A DNA stretch of 64,000 nt, taken from UPXZ01 sp047974405. Lineage in GTDB: Bacteria; Bacteroidota; Bacteroidia; Bacteroidales; Paludibacteraceae. This document shows positions 48,373-56,960 of the stretch, one piece after another; the stretch's first letter is position 1; every line of letters starts with the position of its first letter. The translations under genes and the position numbers were made by a program. The stretch lies in contig JBKECI010000019.1 of assembly GCA_047974405.1 (NCBI GenBank), positions 65,324-129,323 on the forward strand, read 5' to 3'. Under the pieces are notes generated by a model. It was not told where the DNA came from and did not search any database. It saw nothing but the letters and a program-made list of their open reading frames with translations.

Positions 48373-49635
48373 ATGGAATTAAAAAGAGTCGTGGTAACGG
48401 GTGTCGGTGCCTTAACTCCATTAGGACTTACTGCCGCGGAAACGTGGGAGAATGCCGTAAATGGCGTGAGTGGCGCTGCTCCTATTACGCGTTTTGATGC
48501 ATCGCTGTTCAAAACAAAATTTGCTTGCGAAGTCAAAGGGTTTGACCCTGTATCTCACTTTGATAGAAAAGAGATACGAAAAATGGATCTTTACACCCAA
48601 TATGCCTTGGTGGCAGCAAAAGAAGCGATAGAAAACAGCAATCTTGATCTTGAAAAAGTTGATAAAGACGAGATAGGGGTAATTTTTGCTGCCGGAATTG
48701 GCGGTATTACCACCTTTGAACAAGAGGTAGCATATTACTACAGTAATATAGAGCAAGGGCCCAAGTTCAATCCATTCTTTATTCCAAAGATGATTTCGGA
48801 TATTGCTGCAGGTCAAATATCAATACAGTATGGGTTTCGTGGGCCAAACTACTCCACTACCTCCGCTTGTGCCTCATCGACACATGCTTTGGTAGATGCC
48901 TTTAATCTTATCCGCCTTGGCAAAGCCAATGCCATTGTAGCAGGAGGAGCCGAAGCGGCAATAACTCCCGGTGGAGTTGGCGGATTCAATGCACTCACAG
49001 CACTCTCTACCAAAAATGACGAATACCAAACAGCTTCTCGCCCTTTTAGTGCCAGTCGCGATGGATTTGTGATGGGCGAAGGCGCCGGCTGCCTTGTATT
49101 GGAAGAGTTGGAACATGCATTAGCCAGGGGGGCAAATATACTGTGTGAGATAGTAGGAGGTGGGTTTTCTGCCGATGCCTATCACCTTACGGCAACTCAT
49201 CCCGAAGGAGTAGGAGCCACTTTGGTTATGAAGCGTGCATTAAAAGATGCCCAAATGAATCCGGAAGACATTGACTACATTAATGTACACGGTACATCTA
49301 CTCCTGTAGGAGATCCTTCGGAAGTAAAAGCCATCAAAGAGGTATTTGGTAACCATGCATTTGCTCTCAACATCAGCTCTACCAAATCGATGACAGGACA
49401 CCTATTGGGAGCTGCCGGTGCGGTTGAGGGAATGATAACGGCCCTTTCGGTGGCAAATGATATTGTTCCACCAACTATTAACCACATGGAAGGAGACGAT
49501 GACCTTGATATTGATTACAAATTGAATTTCACATTTAATAAGGCACAACAGCGAACAATAAATACCGCACTTTCCAATACATTTGGTTTTGGTGGGCATA
49601 ATGCAAGTGTAATATTCAAAAAATTCAAAAAATAA
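48373..49635 (+). CDS. fabF: Beta-ketoacyl-ACP synthase II
   Basis: A 420-aa condensing enzyme of fatty acid elongation. The active-site Cys is in STTSACASSTHA (residue about 166). The two catalytic histidines are in NVHGTSTPVGD (about 305) and STKSMTGHLLGAAG (about 342). It ends at a bidirectional terminator. Confidence 0.98.
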   Translation: MELKRVVVTGVGALTPLGLTAAETWENAVNGVSGAAPITRFDASLFKTKFACEVKGFDPVSHFDRKEIRKMDLYTQYALVAAKEAIENSNLDLEKVDKDEIGVIFAAGIGGITTFEQEVAYYYSNIEQGPKFNPFFIPKMISDIAAGQISIQYGFRGPNYSTTSACASSTHALVDAFNLIRLGKANAIVAGGAEAAITPGGVGGFNALTALSTKNDEYQTASRPFSASRDGFVMGEGAGCLVLEELEHALARGANILCEIVGGGFSADAYHLTATHPEGVGATLVMKRALKDAQMNPEDIDYINVHGTSTPVGDPSEVKAIKEVFGNHAFALNISSTKSMTGHLLGAAGAVEGMITALSVANDIVPPTINHMEGDDDLDIDYKLNFTFNKAQQRTINTALSNTFGFGGHNASVIFKKFKK

Positions 49636-49658
49636 TGTATTAGATGTACTAACATCAT

Positions 49659-49697
49659 AAAAAAAACTCTTTTCGATGATTCGAAAAGAGTTTTTTT
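49659..49697 (+). terminator. Bidirectional terminator after fabF
   Basis: CTCTTTTCGA (49667-49676) pairs perfectly with TCGAAAAGAG (49681-49690), with A and T runs on either side. Confidence 0.88.
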
Positions 49698-49973
49698 ATC
49701 TATTCTTCACCTCGTAGCTAATTTGTCATTTTCCGATTTTTTTCGATTATCGCCTTCTCTCCCTTTTTCTTGTAAGATAATTCTTTTACTCATCGTTGCG
49801 TATAAACGTTTTTTTTATTCGATGGAAAAAGGGATGATTTAAAGATGAGCGCATTGACTCTGGAGTACAAACAGGGGTTAGATATGCAACCAATCTAAAA
49901 AAAAGAAAAACCATTCTACTGCTAAGCGTATAAAAACCAAGCAAAGATTAAAAATAAATTTCTATTTTTGTAA

Positions 49974-50171
49974 ACTGTACCACTCTATACACGAGAATGT
50001 AGAGCCTGTGAATGTGTAAACAAACTTATTGAACGGTACATTCCTAAAAATACGGATTTTTACGAAGTTACCGAGAAACAGATAGAAGTAAATAGAGAAA
50101 GTAAAATAATCGATACCGTAAAAGAACTAGACATATCATTTCTGGTAAAAAAACGGACAAACTATCAGTAG
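49974..50171 (+). pseudogene. Start-less reading frame, probable gene remnant
   Basis: In the 617-bp gap between fabF and radA, a 65-codon open frame follows a TAA at 49971 and ends TAG at 50169. It has no ATG, GTG or TTG in a sensible place. It encodes a cysteine-rich start (RECRACECVNKLIERY) and a charged region, then KKRTNYQ. A consensus -7 box TATTTTTG (49963-49970) lies just before it. It looks like the leftover of a longer gene, but I cannot identify a parent. Confidence 0.25.
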
Positions 50172-50252
50172 AAATTCTACTACGTTTGCAAACCAAACTC
50201 AGTAGCAGGAACTTAACCACAAACTAAAAATAACTTTGCTTAAACTTTGAAA

Positions 50253-51632
50253 ATGGCTAAAACAAAAATCGTATATGTGTGCCAAAATTGTGGCGTAGAT
50301 TCTCCCAAATGGATTGGCAAATGTCCATCTTGCGGAGCTTGGAACTCGTATGTGGAAGAAATAATAAGCAAAGAACCTACCCATAAAATATCCTTAACCG
50401 GATTTGATACTCCAAAACAAAAACCGATACTTATCTCTGAAGTAAAAACAAGCCGAGAGCAACGGACAAATACTGGGAACAATGAATTGAACCGCGTGCT
50501 GGGTGGCGGATTGGTGCAAGGTTCGCTGGTGCTAATAGGGGGAGAACCCGGTATAGGCAAATCAACATTGGTGTTGCAGGTAGTGTTAAATCTGAAAGAG
50601 AGAAAAACACTCTATGTATCGGGCGAAGAGAGTGTACAACAGCTTAAATTACGTGCTGAGCGACTTGGTTTTAAGCATCCCGATTGCTATGTCATAAGTG
50701 AAACTTCTCTGGAACAAATCTTTGTCCATGTGCAAAATACCAACCCAGACATACTCATTGTCGATTCCATACAAACCATTACTACCGAAACCATTGATTC
50801 TTCTCCCGGTAGCGTTTCGCAAGTACGTGAGTGTGCAGCGGCGTTGCTTAAATTTTGCAAATCTACGGAAACTCCCGTATTGCTCGTCGGACATATCAAC
50901 AAAGAAGGTAGTATTGCCGGTCCAAAGGTATTGGAACACATCGTCGATACTGTGCTGCAATTTGAAGGCGACCAGCATTATATGTACCGTATTCTCCGTC
51001 CTATCAAAAACCGATTTGGCAGCACATCCGAACTGGGAATTTTTGAAATGCAGCAAAGCGGGCTACGTGAAGTGAGCAATCCCTCAGAATTGCTACTTAC
51101 ACAAAATTATGAGGGTATGAGTGGTGCAGCAATAGCGTCAGCCATTGAGGGAATTCGTCCGTTTCTTATCGAAGTGCAAGCCTTGGTTAGTTCTGCCGCT
51201 TTTGGAACGCCGCAACGATCGTCCACAGGATTTGACTTGCGGCGACTGAACATGCTGCTGGCAGTCCTCGAAAAGCGCGCTGGATTTAAACTGGCGCAAA
51301 AAGATGTGTTTATGAATATAGCGGGAGGAATAAAAGTGAACGATCCAGCAATTGATTTGGCGGTAATATCAGCCGTTTTGTCGTCCAACGTAGATATTGC
51401 CCTTGAACCACATGTATGCTTGGCAGGCGAAGTGGGGCTATCAGGCGAGATACGTCCCATCAATCGGATAGAACAAAGAATATTGGAGGCAGAAAAACTC
51501 GGATTTCGGAAAATGATAATTCCTAATATCAATTTGAAAAGTCTTGATTTGAAAAAAATCAATATCGAATTGATACAAGTAAAGAAAGTAGAAGAAGCGT
51601 TCAAGGCTTTGTTTGGTCATAAACAAAAATAA
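50253..51632 (+). CDS. radA: DNA repair protein RadA
   Basis: About 459 aa from the ATG at 50253. It is a RecA-like ATPase that drives branch migration. The N-terminal zinc finger has CQNCGVDSPKWIGKCPSC (about 9-26). Walker A is GGEPGIGKST, and the RadA-specific KNRFG motif appears near residue 250. The Lon-protease-like C-terminal domain runs from about 290 to the end. It is the last chromosomal protein gene before tRNA-Val. Confidence 0.96.
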   Translation: MAKTKIVYVCQNCGVDSPKWIGKCPSCGAWNSYVEEIISKEPTHKISLTGFDTPKQKPILISEVKTSREQRTNTGNNELNRVLGGGLVQGSLVLIGGEPGIGKSTLVLQVVLNLKERKTLYVSGEESVQQLKLRAERLGFKHPDCYVISETSLEQIFVHVQNTNPDILIVDSIQTITTETIDSSPGSVSQVRECAAALLKFCKSTETPVLLVGHINKEGSIAGPKVLEHIVDTVLQFEGDQHYMYRILRPIKNRFGSTSELGIFEMQQSGLREVSNPSELLLTQNYEGMSGAAIASAIEGIRPFLIEVQALVSSAAFGTPQRSSTGFDLRRLNMLLAVLEKRAGFKLAQKDVFMNIAGGIKVNDPAIDLAVISAVLSSNVDIALEPHVCLAGEVGLSGEIRPINRIEQRILEAEKLGFRKMIIPNINLKSLDLKKINIELIQVKKVEEAFKALFGHKQK

Positions 51633-51678
51633 ATTTTGTTTTTTTTCTGTATTATTTTTGTAGTCTCAAAAATAACAC

Positions 51679-51686
51679 TATCTTTG
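51679..51686 (+). promoter_or_regulatory. -7 box (TATCTTTG) of tRNA-Val
   Basis: TATCTTTG fits TAnnTTTG and lies 21 bases before the mature tRNA 5' end. Confidence 0.7.
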
Positions 51687-51706
51687 CATCGTTTTTCAGA
51701 AATAAA

Positions 51707-51784
51707 GGGCGTTTAGCTCAGCTGGTTCAGAGCATCTGCCTTACAAGCAGAGGGTCGGCGGTTCGAATCCGTCAACGCCCACCA
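51707..51784 (+). tRNA. tRNA-Val (anticodon UAC)
   Basis: A complete cloverleaf. The acceptor GGGCGTT pairs with AACGCCC. The anticodon stem TCTGC/GCAGA encloses loop CTTACAA with anticodon TAC at 51742-51744. The T arm is GGCGG-TTCGAAT-CCGTC, and CCA is encoded. It marks the last clearly chromosomal feature; mobile-element sequence begins within 70 bases of its 3' end, a usual integration site. Confidence 0.97.
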
Positions 51785-51788
51785 ATAT

Positions 51789-51826
51789 AAATCCTTGTAA
51801 ATAAGCCATTTACAAGGATTTTTTTA
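51789..51826 (+). terminator. Terminator of tRNA-Val
   Basis: AAATCCTTGTAAA pairs perfectly with TTTACAAGGATTT, followed by a T tract. Confidence 0.88.
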
Positions 51827-51853
51827 TTCCTCAAAATGACCTCTTTTACTCCG

Positions 51854-51874
51854 GTGTAAAAATAGTGTAAAAAA
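51854..51874 (+). repeat. GTGTAAAAA direct repeats at the left junction
   Basis: GTGTAAAAA occurs at 51854-51862 and 51865-51873, 11 bp apart (one helical turn), about 70 bases after tRNA-Val. Short in-phase repeats of this kind are common as arm sites of tyrosine recombinases beside tRNA genes in Bacteroidetes. The rest of 51785-52027 holds only a TGGTTAATAATCAGA repeat-like stretch and an AACAACTTT/AAAGTTG hairpin. Confidence 0.45.
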
Positions 51875-52027
51875 CGCATACCTTTTTACTGGTTAATAAT
51901 CAGATGGTTAATCAATATAAAGATACAAAAAAATATCCATATAATGAAACAACTTTTATGAAAGTTGCTTTTATAAAAAACGAAATGTCAAGTATCTAAT
52001 AAATATACTGATATAGTGTTGATTACG

Positions 52028-52843
52028 CTAAAAATTCAATACTAATCCATTCAAATTATACCACGAATGAATAAAGTCTTTTTGCATATCATCCAAAGAA
52101 GCGAAAAAGAAAAAGTCAGCGAGGGGCATAAACCTTTCGTTTGATTGCAGCCTCTTGATTACCGCCTGTTTGCTGCTTTCGTGTTCAAATATGCATAATA
52201 TATAGGGGTTTTTCTGTATCCTGAATTTCTGTGCAGGCGTACCCAATGCGATAGCCCTGCTGTGTTTGGCTAACTGTTGCAGGGTTCTGATTGTGTCTTT
52301 CCCGTTGTACATCTCTATCAGGTACATATTTTTATCGTCATTCTCATTTGCAGTGATAAGAATCCCGTCAGGCATAAAAAACTGGTCGTCCCCCAATGAT
52401 ATTTTTGTTTTTGATTCCAGATTGTGGGTTGTCCTGTTATTCCCCGTCTTATCAAAATAAGCATAGAATTTGTATATCTGTGTTTCCTTATCCTCTAAAT
52501 ACCTGTATACAGCAATATGAATATCTATAAAGTTCTTCCTGTGCTGGAAATCCCTTACCACCAACGGAACACCTACGGGTACTTTGATATTGTCCGCAAA
52601 TACTTTTTCGTGGCTTATAAGTATTTCTTTCCCTTTCTCCGTCAGGTAATACATATTTTCAGCCTTGATAAACTTTTCCATGCGATAGGTTTTTATATAG
52701 CCGTTTTGGGAGAGTAAACTTAAATTCTCCCTGATATAACTGAGGCTTTTATTTGTCAGTTGCTTAATTTGGGAAGTAGTCAGGAACTTGAACCTTCCCA
52801 GATTCTCCAGAATATCCGATCGCAGGTTATTTATAAGTATCAT
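52028..52843 (-). CDS. Replication-relaxation-family DNA-binding protein
   Basis: A 271-aa protein. The N-terminal winged helix FLTTSQIKQLTNKSLSYIRENLSLLSQNGYIKTYR (about 19-53) and the following NMYYLTEKGKEILI match the start of the replication-relaxation family. The central VRDFQHRKNFIDIHIAVYRYLE and a PD-(D/E)xK-like strand pattern (PDGILITAN, then YLIEMYNG) fit too. The family occurs on plasmids and conjugative elements next to a coupling-type ATPase, as here (22 bp downstream). It has about nine Gly codons, none UGA, and ends at TAG. Confidence 0.7.
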   Translation of the reverse strand: MILINNLRSDILENLGRFKFLTTSQIKQLTNKSLSYIRENLSLLSQNGYIKTYRMEKFIKAENMYYLTEKGKEILISHEKVFADNIKVPVGVPLVVRDFQHRKNFIDIHIAVYRYLEDKETQIYKFYAYFDKTGNNRTTHNLESKTKISLGDDQFFMPDGILITANENDDKNMYLIEMYNGKDTIRTLQQLAKHSRAIALGTPAQKFRIQKNPYILCIFEHESSKQAVIKRLQSNERFMPLADFFFFASLDDMQKDFIHSWYNLNGLVLNF

Positions 52844-52865
52844 CTTTATAGTTTTCTATTAGCTT

Positions 52866-54687
52866 TTAAAATGCGGGTTTCAAATCTTCATCAAACGGAT
52901 TACTTTTAGGGTTCGGTTTTTTCTTTTTATTTTCCACATCCTCCGTTTTATTTTCCGGCTTATCCCCTGTTGCTTCCGGCTTATCCTTTTTTATGATGTT
53001 TTTTATATGGGGCTGTTCTACCGGAACAGGCACATATTGCCCCGAACGGTACACGAGGTATTGCAAAAGCCTTTTCCTTTCTTCTTCCGTCAAAAAATAT
53101 TTATTCGCCAAAATAGGTATTTCAATTTTAAATGGGTTTTGCCCTGTATCGTCCTTTACATAAAACTGCAAAGGTTTCAGTTCTTCCAAATCTTTCCCCC
53201 TGACCCCCAATTCTTTTGAAAAGGTGCTCCTGTCCTCATAGTCCGTTTGCGATACGGCTTTAAAGCTGGTATTCACCATAACCGTTTTGCGGATAGCCAG
53301 ATTTTCTATCTGTTTTAAGGATTGTGTCGCAAGGATTAGCGACAAGCCGTATTTCCTAGCCTCCGCCAGATTAGAGGCTAAAGATGATGTTATATAATTC
53401 TGGAACTCGTCTATAAAAAAGAAAAGTTGTTTGCGTTGTTCACGAGGCAGGGCGTCCCTGCGTAATATAATACTGTGTATATAAGCGATCATCAAACGCC
53501 CGAATACGGAGCTTGTAAACTTCCCGCTTCCTTTAGGCAGGTTAAAAATGATAACTTTTCCCTCATTCAAACATTGTTCCAAATCAATGGTACTTTTCCC
53601 ATTAAGCATATCCGACAAAATCTGGTCTCCCAGAAAATAGCTTAGTTTTGTTCTTATACTTTTTTTAGTCAAACGGTATTCCTCTATATGGAAATCGTTC
53701 ATAAAAAAATCCCTGTGCTGCGAGTTTGGGCTTTGCCTGCCAAGTTCTATCAAGTCCCCGTTTTGTCCGTCAAGCATAAAACGTTTTAATTCATTTATAC
53801 AGGGGTTTTTACTTCTCAATACGGTTGCTATGCATGGACGAAGTATAGCTTGCATTTGAGGAGTGAAGTTATACGAGTTATCCAGTAGCTCAATCAATGC
53901 GTCCGTTAGTTCTTGCGAGAGGATATTGACAGTTTCTTCCGTCCCGTCATTATCAAATGGATTTATAACAGCAGTATATCTGTCATCTGTCTTTTTGTAT
54001 TTCTCAATCTCCCTGTTTATGGAACTGCTGATGTATACAACCCTGCTTTTATCCTGATTATGGGAGAAGTATAGAATGTTCCTAGCCAAATCCCCGTGAG
54101 GGTCGAGCAATACGAGGGCATAATCTTTTTCTTTCTGACTTTTTAATTGCAAATCATAAAAAAGCGTCTCCAGCATTTTGGATTTTCCGCTTCCGCTCCT
54201 TCCTGTCAAAAGTGCGTGATGTTTGAGGGAAGAAATAGGGAACTTGGCAAAAAGGGTGAGTTCTAAAAAAAAATGTCAGCAAAGACGGGTTAAATCTAGC
54301 CATGCAAGACGAAAGTGTTTGCCAGTAATCATAATACTTCTCTTTATCTAAAGTATAGATTAGTTTTCGTCTTTGTTTTTCCGTATTTATCCACAGGCTC
54401 CTGAATACGGGGTACAAGTGGAAATCCTTCTCCCTTATATTCAAATCGAACAAAGCCTGATATTCCTGCATCGTAAAGCCCCGTGTAGCGAAAAGTTCTA
54501 TCTCCCTTACGCTTCCTTTAGGCAACTTTTGCAATAAAACGTCTACCTGCCCGCAATGGTACAGCATAACCGCATCCAGCCCGTCAGGGACAAATGGGGC
54601 ATAAGTCCTGCCGAAAAGCACGCCGTCCCCACCGTCGAAAAGCCCTGCCCCCTGTTTGAATATTTCTGTTAGTTTCCCGTATTCCAT
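52866..54687 (-). CDS. VirD4/TraD-like DNA-transfer ATPase, interrupted by one frameshift
   Basis: Two frames (54687 to about 54265, then to 52866) join into one of about 606 aa if one base is removed from a run of nine A at 54265-54273. The join gives a continuous SLLTFFLELTLF segment. The second part has Walker A (TGRSGSGKS), LVLLDPHGD, and a Walker B-like FFIDEFQNY followed by LILATQSLKQ, the order found in TraD/HerA-type coupling ATPases. A Lys/Pro-rich tail ends it. About thirty Gly codons contain no UGA. It probably pumps DNA during conjugation or processing. A homopolymer sequencing error is the simplest cause of the break. Confidence 0.75.
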
Positions 54688-55035
54688 ACCAAACTATCCG
54701 GTTGTTTATATGCTTGGTTTACAAAGCAAAGGTTTTACAATATGTAAAAATAAGCATTAAATCCGTGTACTGAAAATATTTCCCTGCTGTATTAAAAGGA
54801 GTTTCCATTTTTTGTTTTTATTTCATTTCGGAATCATTGTCCCCTCATACTTATTTACAGCCTTGATGCTATTTTGGATATGAGGTATAAGATGAAAGAT
54901 ACAGAGGGTACTATATCCAACAGCTAAAAACAGTAATTCCCTTAGCCTAGTTGTTAAGAGTAGGCAGAGATGAGGTCTTATTGTATTGTACAGGGTTTTA
55001 ACAAGCACGCCAGAAGGTCTTGAAAGTTATAACAT

Positions 55036-55066
55036 AAACAAAAACCCGACATCATCAGATGTCAGG
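55036..55066 (-). terminator. Minus-strand terminator downstream of the tRNA fragment
   Basis: On the minus strand CCTGACATC pairs with GATGTCGGG (loop TGAT), then TTTTTGTTT. It would end the transcript of the tRNA whose 3' half is at 55112-55153, which suggests that the left flank was the natural downstream region of that tRNA. Confidence 0.7.
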
Positions 55067-55111
55067 CTATAATTAAGATTCTTATTTTCTTATTATTTCA
55101 TAAGTGGTATC

Positions 55112-55153
55112 TGGGCGTGGTTGGAATCGAACCAACGACCTTTATGTTATAAC
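55112..55153 (-). pseudogene. 3' half of a tRNA-Ile(UAU), probable attachment site
   Basis: Read on the minus strand: anticodon loop GTTATAA (anticodon TAT), 3' anticodon stem CATAA, variable loop AGGTC, T arm GTTGG-TTCGATT-CCAAC, acceptor CACGCCC and discriminator A. No matching 5' half (GGGCGTG...) lies upstream; the homology stops at the anticodon loop, the usual crossover point of tyrosine recombinases in tRNA genes. The recombinase gene starts 1.15 kb away and ends 156 bp away. Identity as Ile(UAU) rests on loop geometry only. Confidence 0.65.
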
Positions 55154-55308
55154 CAACTCTTGAAAATGCAAGTGAAGAACCATATAGTTTTACATCTGAT
55201 ACATACATCTAATGACCTTTCATCAGCAACCATTATAATTATATCATATTAAAAATCAAGACAAAATAGAATTTTGCATACAATGAATAAATATATATTG
55301 AAAATACC

Positions 55309-56301
55309 CTAATATACCTTTGTTATCTTCTCATAACATTTCCTTATGAATTTATCTTCTACATGGGTGTAAATATTGGTTGTGGCTATACTTTCGTGTC
55401 AGAGCATTTCTTTCAATACCACAATATGGACATCGTCCTTGACCGCTTGGGAAGCAAAGGAGTGGCGTAATGTGTGCAAAGTCCGGCTCTTTTTCCGTCA
55501 GTACACCCTTTTCATATCATTAGAATATCCCTTGATGATATTAGAGGCGAATTGTCCGCTAAGCCTTGTACCGAATGTATTTGTCGCATGGGAGATAAAT
55601 ACAAAGTCATTATTGAATTTGGTGCGTAGTAATCTCATCTCCGAGCGGAAGGAAACATAATCCGCATACGCCAGTATTTCCAGCCTTAGCTCTTCATTGA
55701 TATTTACGAGCCTGCTTTTTCATCCTTTCCCGATGATTTCAAAGGAACATCCTCTTTGTACATCCGATATTCTGAGGTTTAAGAGTTCGTCTTTCCTTAA
55801 ACCGGAATTGAAAGGGATTTTCACTAATAAACTGTTCCTCATCCTTGTTGCCGGGTCTGTTTCCGTTTTCAGGATATGCTCCAGAATTTCCATTACTTCC
55901 TCATTCGTAAGGAAAGACACTTTCCTTGATTTGTTTTTAGGCATTTCAATATCGTTCAAATCAATGCTGATTTCTATTTTCTTCCTTCTTTTTAACCGCT
56001 TGAAGAAATTCTTTACTGCCGTTATCCTCATCTGAATCGTTCTAAGGGCAAGCGTGCTTCATTCTCAATAATAGCGTGAAGTCCTGCCAGCCGGCTTGTT
56101 TTGTAAATACGTTGAAAAATCGTCTATATCCTCTATAAAGACATCTTCAACCTGAATTGTCCGTGTATTCCTCGCTCACTTTAACCGTTGCAGGAACTCA
56201 TTGATTCCGTAGATGTTTTCCCTGCAATATTTTTCATTCCTTCCTATTGTGTATTGTAAGTAATTTTTGAAATCAAAAATGAGGTTGTTGTTAATTTCCA
56301 T
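55309..56301 (-). CDS. Tyrosine recombinase with six UGA codons read as glycine
   Basis: Reading UGA as Gly gives one 330-aa frame from ATG 56301 to TAG 55309. UGA falls at residues 42, 79, 81, 194, 268 and 301. All catalytic residues are present: R169 (SGLRKDEL), H276 and R279 (HTLRH), H302 and Y311. Residue 194 completes the GKGGK turn and residue 301 the LGH motif, both invariant glycines in XerC/D-type enzymes. An N-terminal SAM-like core-binding domain occupies about 5-105. No in-frame UAA or UAG interrupts it. It lies beside the tRNA-Ile fragment, so it is probably the element's integrase. In a standard-code host it would be cut into inactive pieces. Confidence 0.9.
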
Positions 56302-56600
56302 TGTAATACGCTCGTAATTAGTTAAAAAACAAGCGTGCCCCTGATGTTTATGTTATTGGTATTGTAGTGATTTTGAATACAAAAGCTATAATAAAAATAA
56401 CAAATCCGGTAAACAAAAGTTAGCTGTTCCATAAAAGGTTGAGCTGCTAAAAACAATATAAACTGTAAATATCTTTCACATAAATAAAAAATCATAATAT
56501 CTTTACAGATAAATACATAAATTATTGCCTATGGGAGATAAAGCGTAGATAATACGCATATTTTAAACATATTAGAAAAAAGCGTCTAGCTTGTATTCTG

Positions 56601-56714
56601 GTACTTGAAATCTCGACAATTTCAATAACGATCAAGAGTAAAGCGATGATGCTCACGCTATGGCGTGGGCTTTACTCGTTATTTGATCGTTAGGTAGTCG
56701 AGAACCTCAAGTAC
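56601..56714. repeat. 114-bp nested palindrome
   Basis: Five nested pairs: GTACTTGA/TCAAGTAC (56601-56608, 56707-56714), TCTCGAC/GTCGAGA (56611-56617, 56697-56703), TAACGATCAA/TTGATCGTTA (56626-56635, 56683-56692), GAGTAAAGC/GCTTTACTC (56636-56644, 56669-56677) and CACGC/GCGTG (56654-56658, 56663-56667). Small asymmetric internal loops separate them, as in a folded RNA or a single-strand DNA hairpin. It sits between the divergent integrase and Ig-protein genes in a 656-bp gap. I do not recognise a named family. Confidence 0.75.
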
Positions 56715-56806
56715 AGATAATCGTAGTTTTGTCCACGCTTTTTATGTGCGTATGCGAACCAAAACACAAATATTTTTTAACCTCCCAAGTGCTGCACAAC
56801 TTTCAC

Positions 56807-56836
56807 TTGACAAATAATAGAAAATATGTATATACA
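56807..56836 (+). promoter_or_regulatory. Sigma70-type promoter of the Ig-repeat gene
   Basis: TTGACA (56807-56812), an 18-bp spacer, and TATACA (56831-56836). It is a near-consensus sigma70 promoter, different from the TAnnTTTG type of the chromosome. A CAAGTG/CACTTG hairpin (56785-56809) overlaps the -35. Confidence 0.6.
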
Positions 56837-56960
56837 ATAGTGTTGGGATTGACACACTGATTCCAATAAATAAAAAATAAAAAAAAGCCCTCATTTTTTC
56901 AGGGGGAATAAAATAAAACAGAAAAGCATAAATAATAAAAATTAAATCGGAGGGTAAGTG

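Larger units (their letters stand above)
54688..55308. other. Gap carrying recombination core repeats, a terminator and a tRNA fragment
   Basis: The core GTTATAACATAAA occurs at 55026-55038 on the plus strand and at 55141-55153 on the minus strand, an inverted pair around 102 bp. Between them lie a minus-strand terminator and the 3' half of a tRNA. A third partial match (TAACATAAA) lies at 56346-56354 beyond the recombinase. A 61-codon minus-strand frame (54823-55008) exists but has no recognisable product. Confidence 0.5.

Noticed and set aside
56601..56714. Integron attC site
   Set aside because: GTTAGGT fits the GTTRRRY end, but the complementary RYYYAAC end is missing and the stems continue outside it. 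No integron integrase is present.
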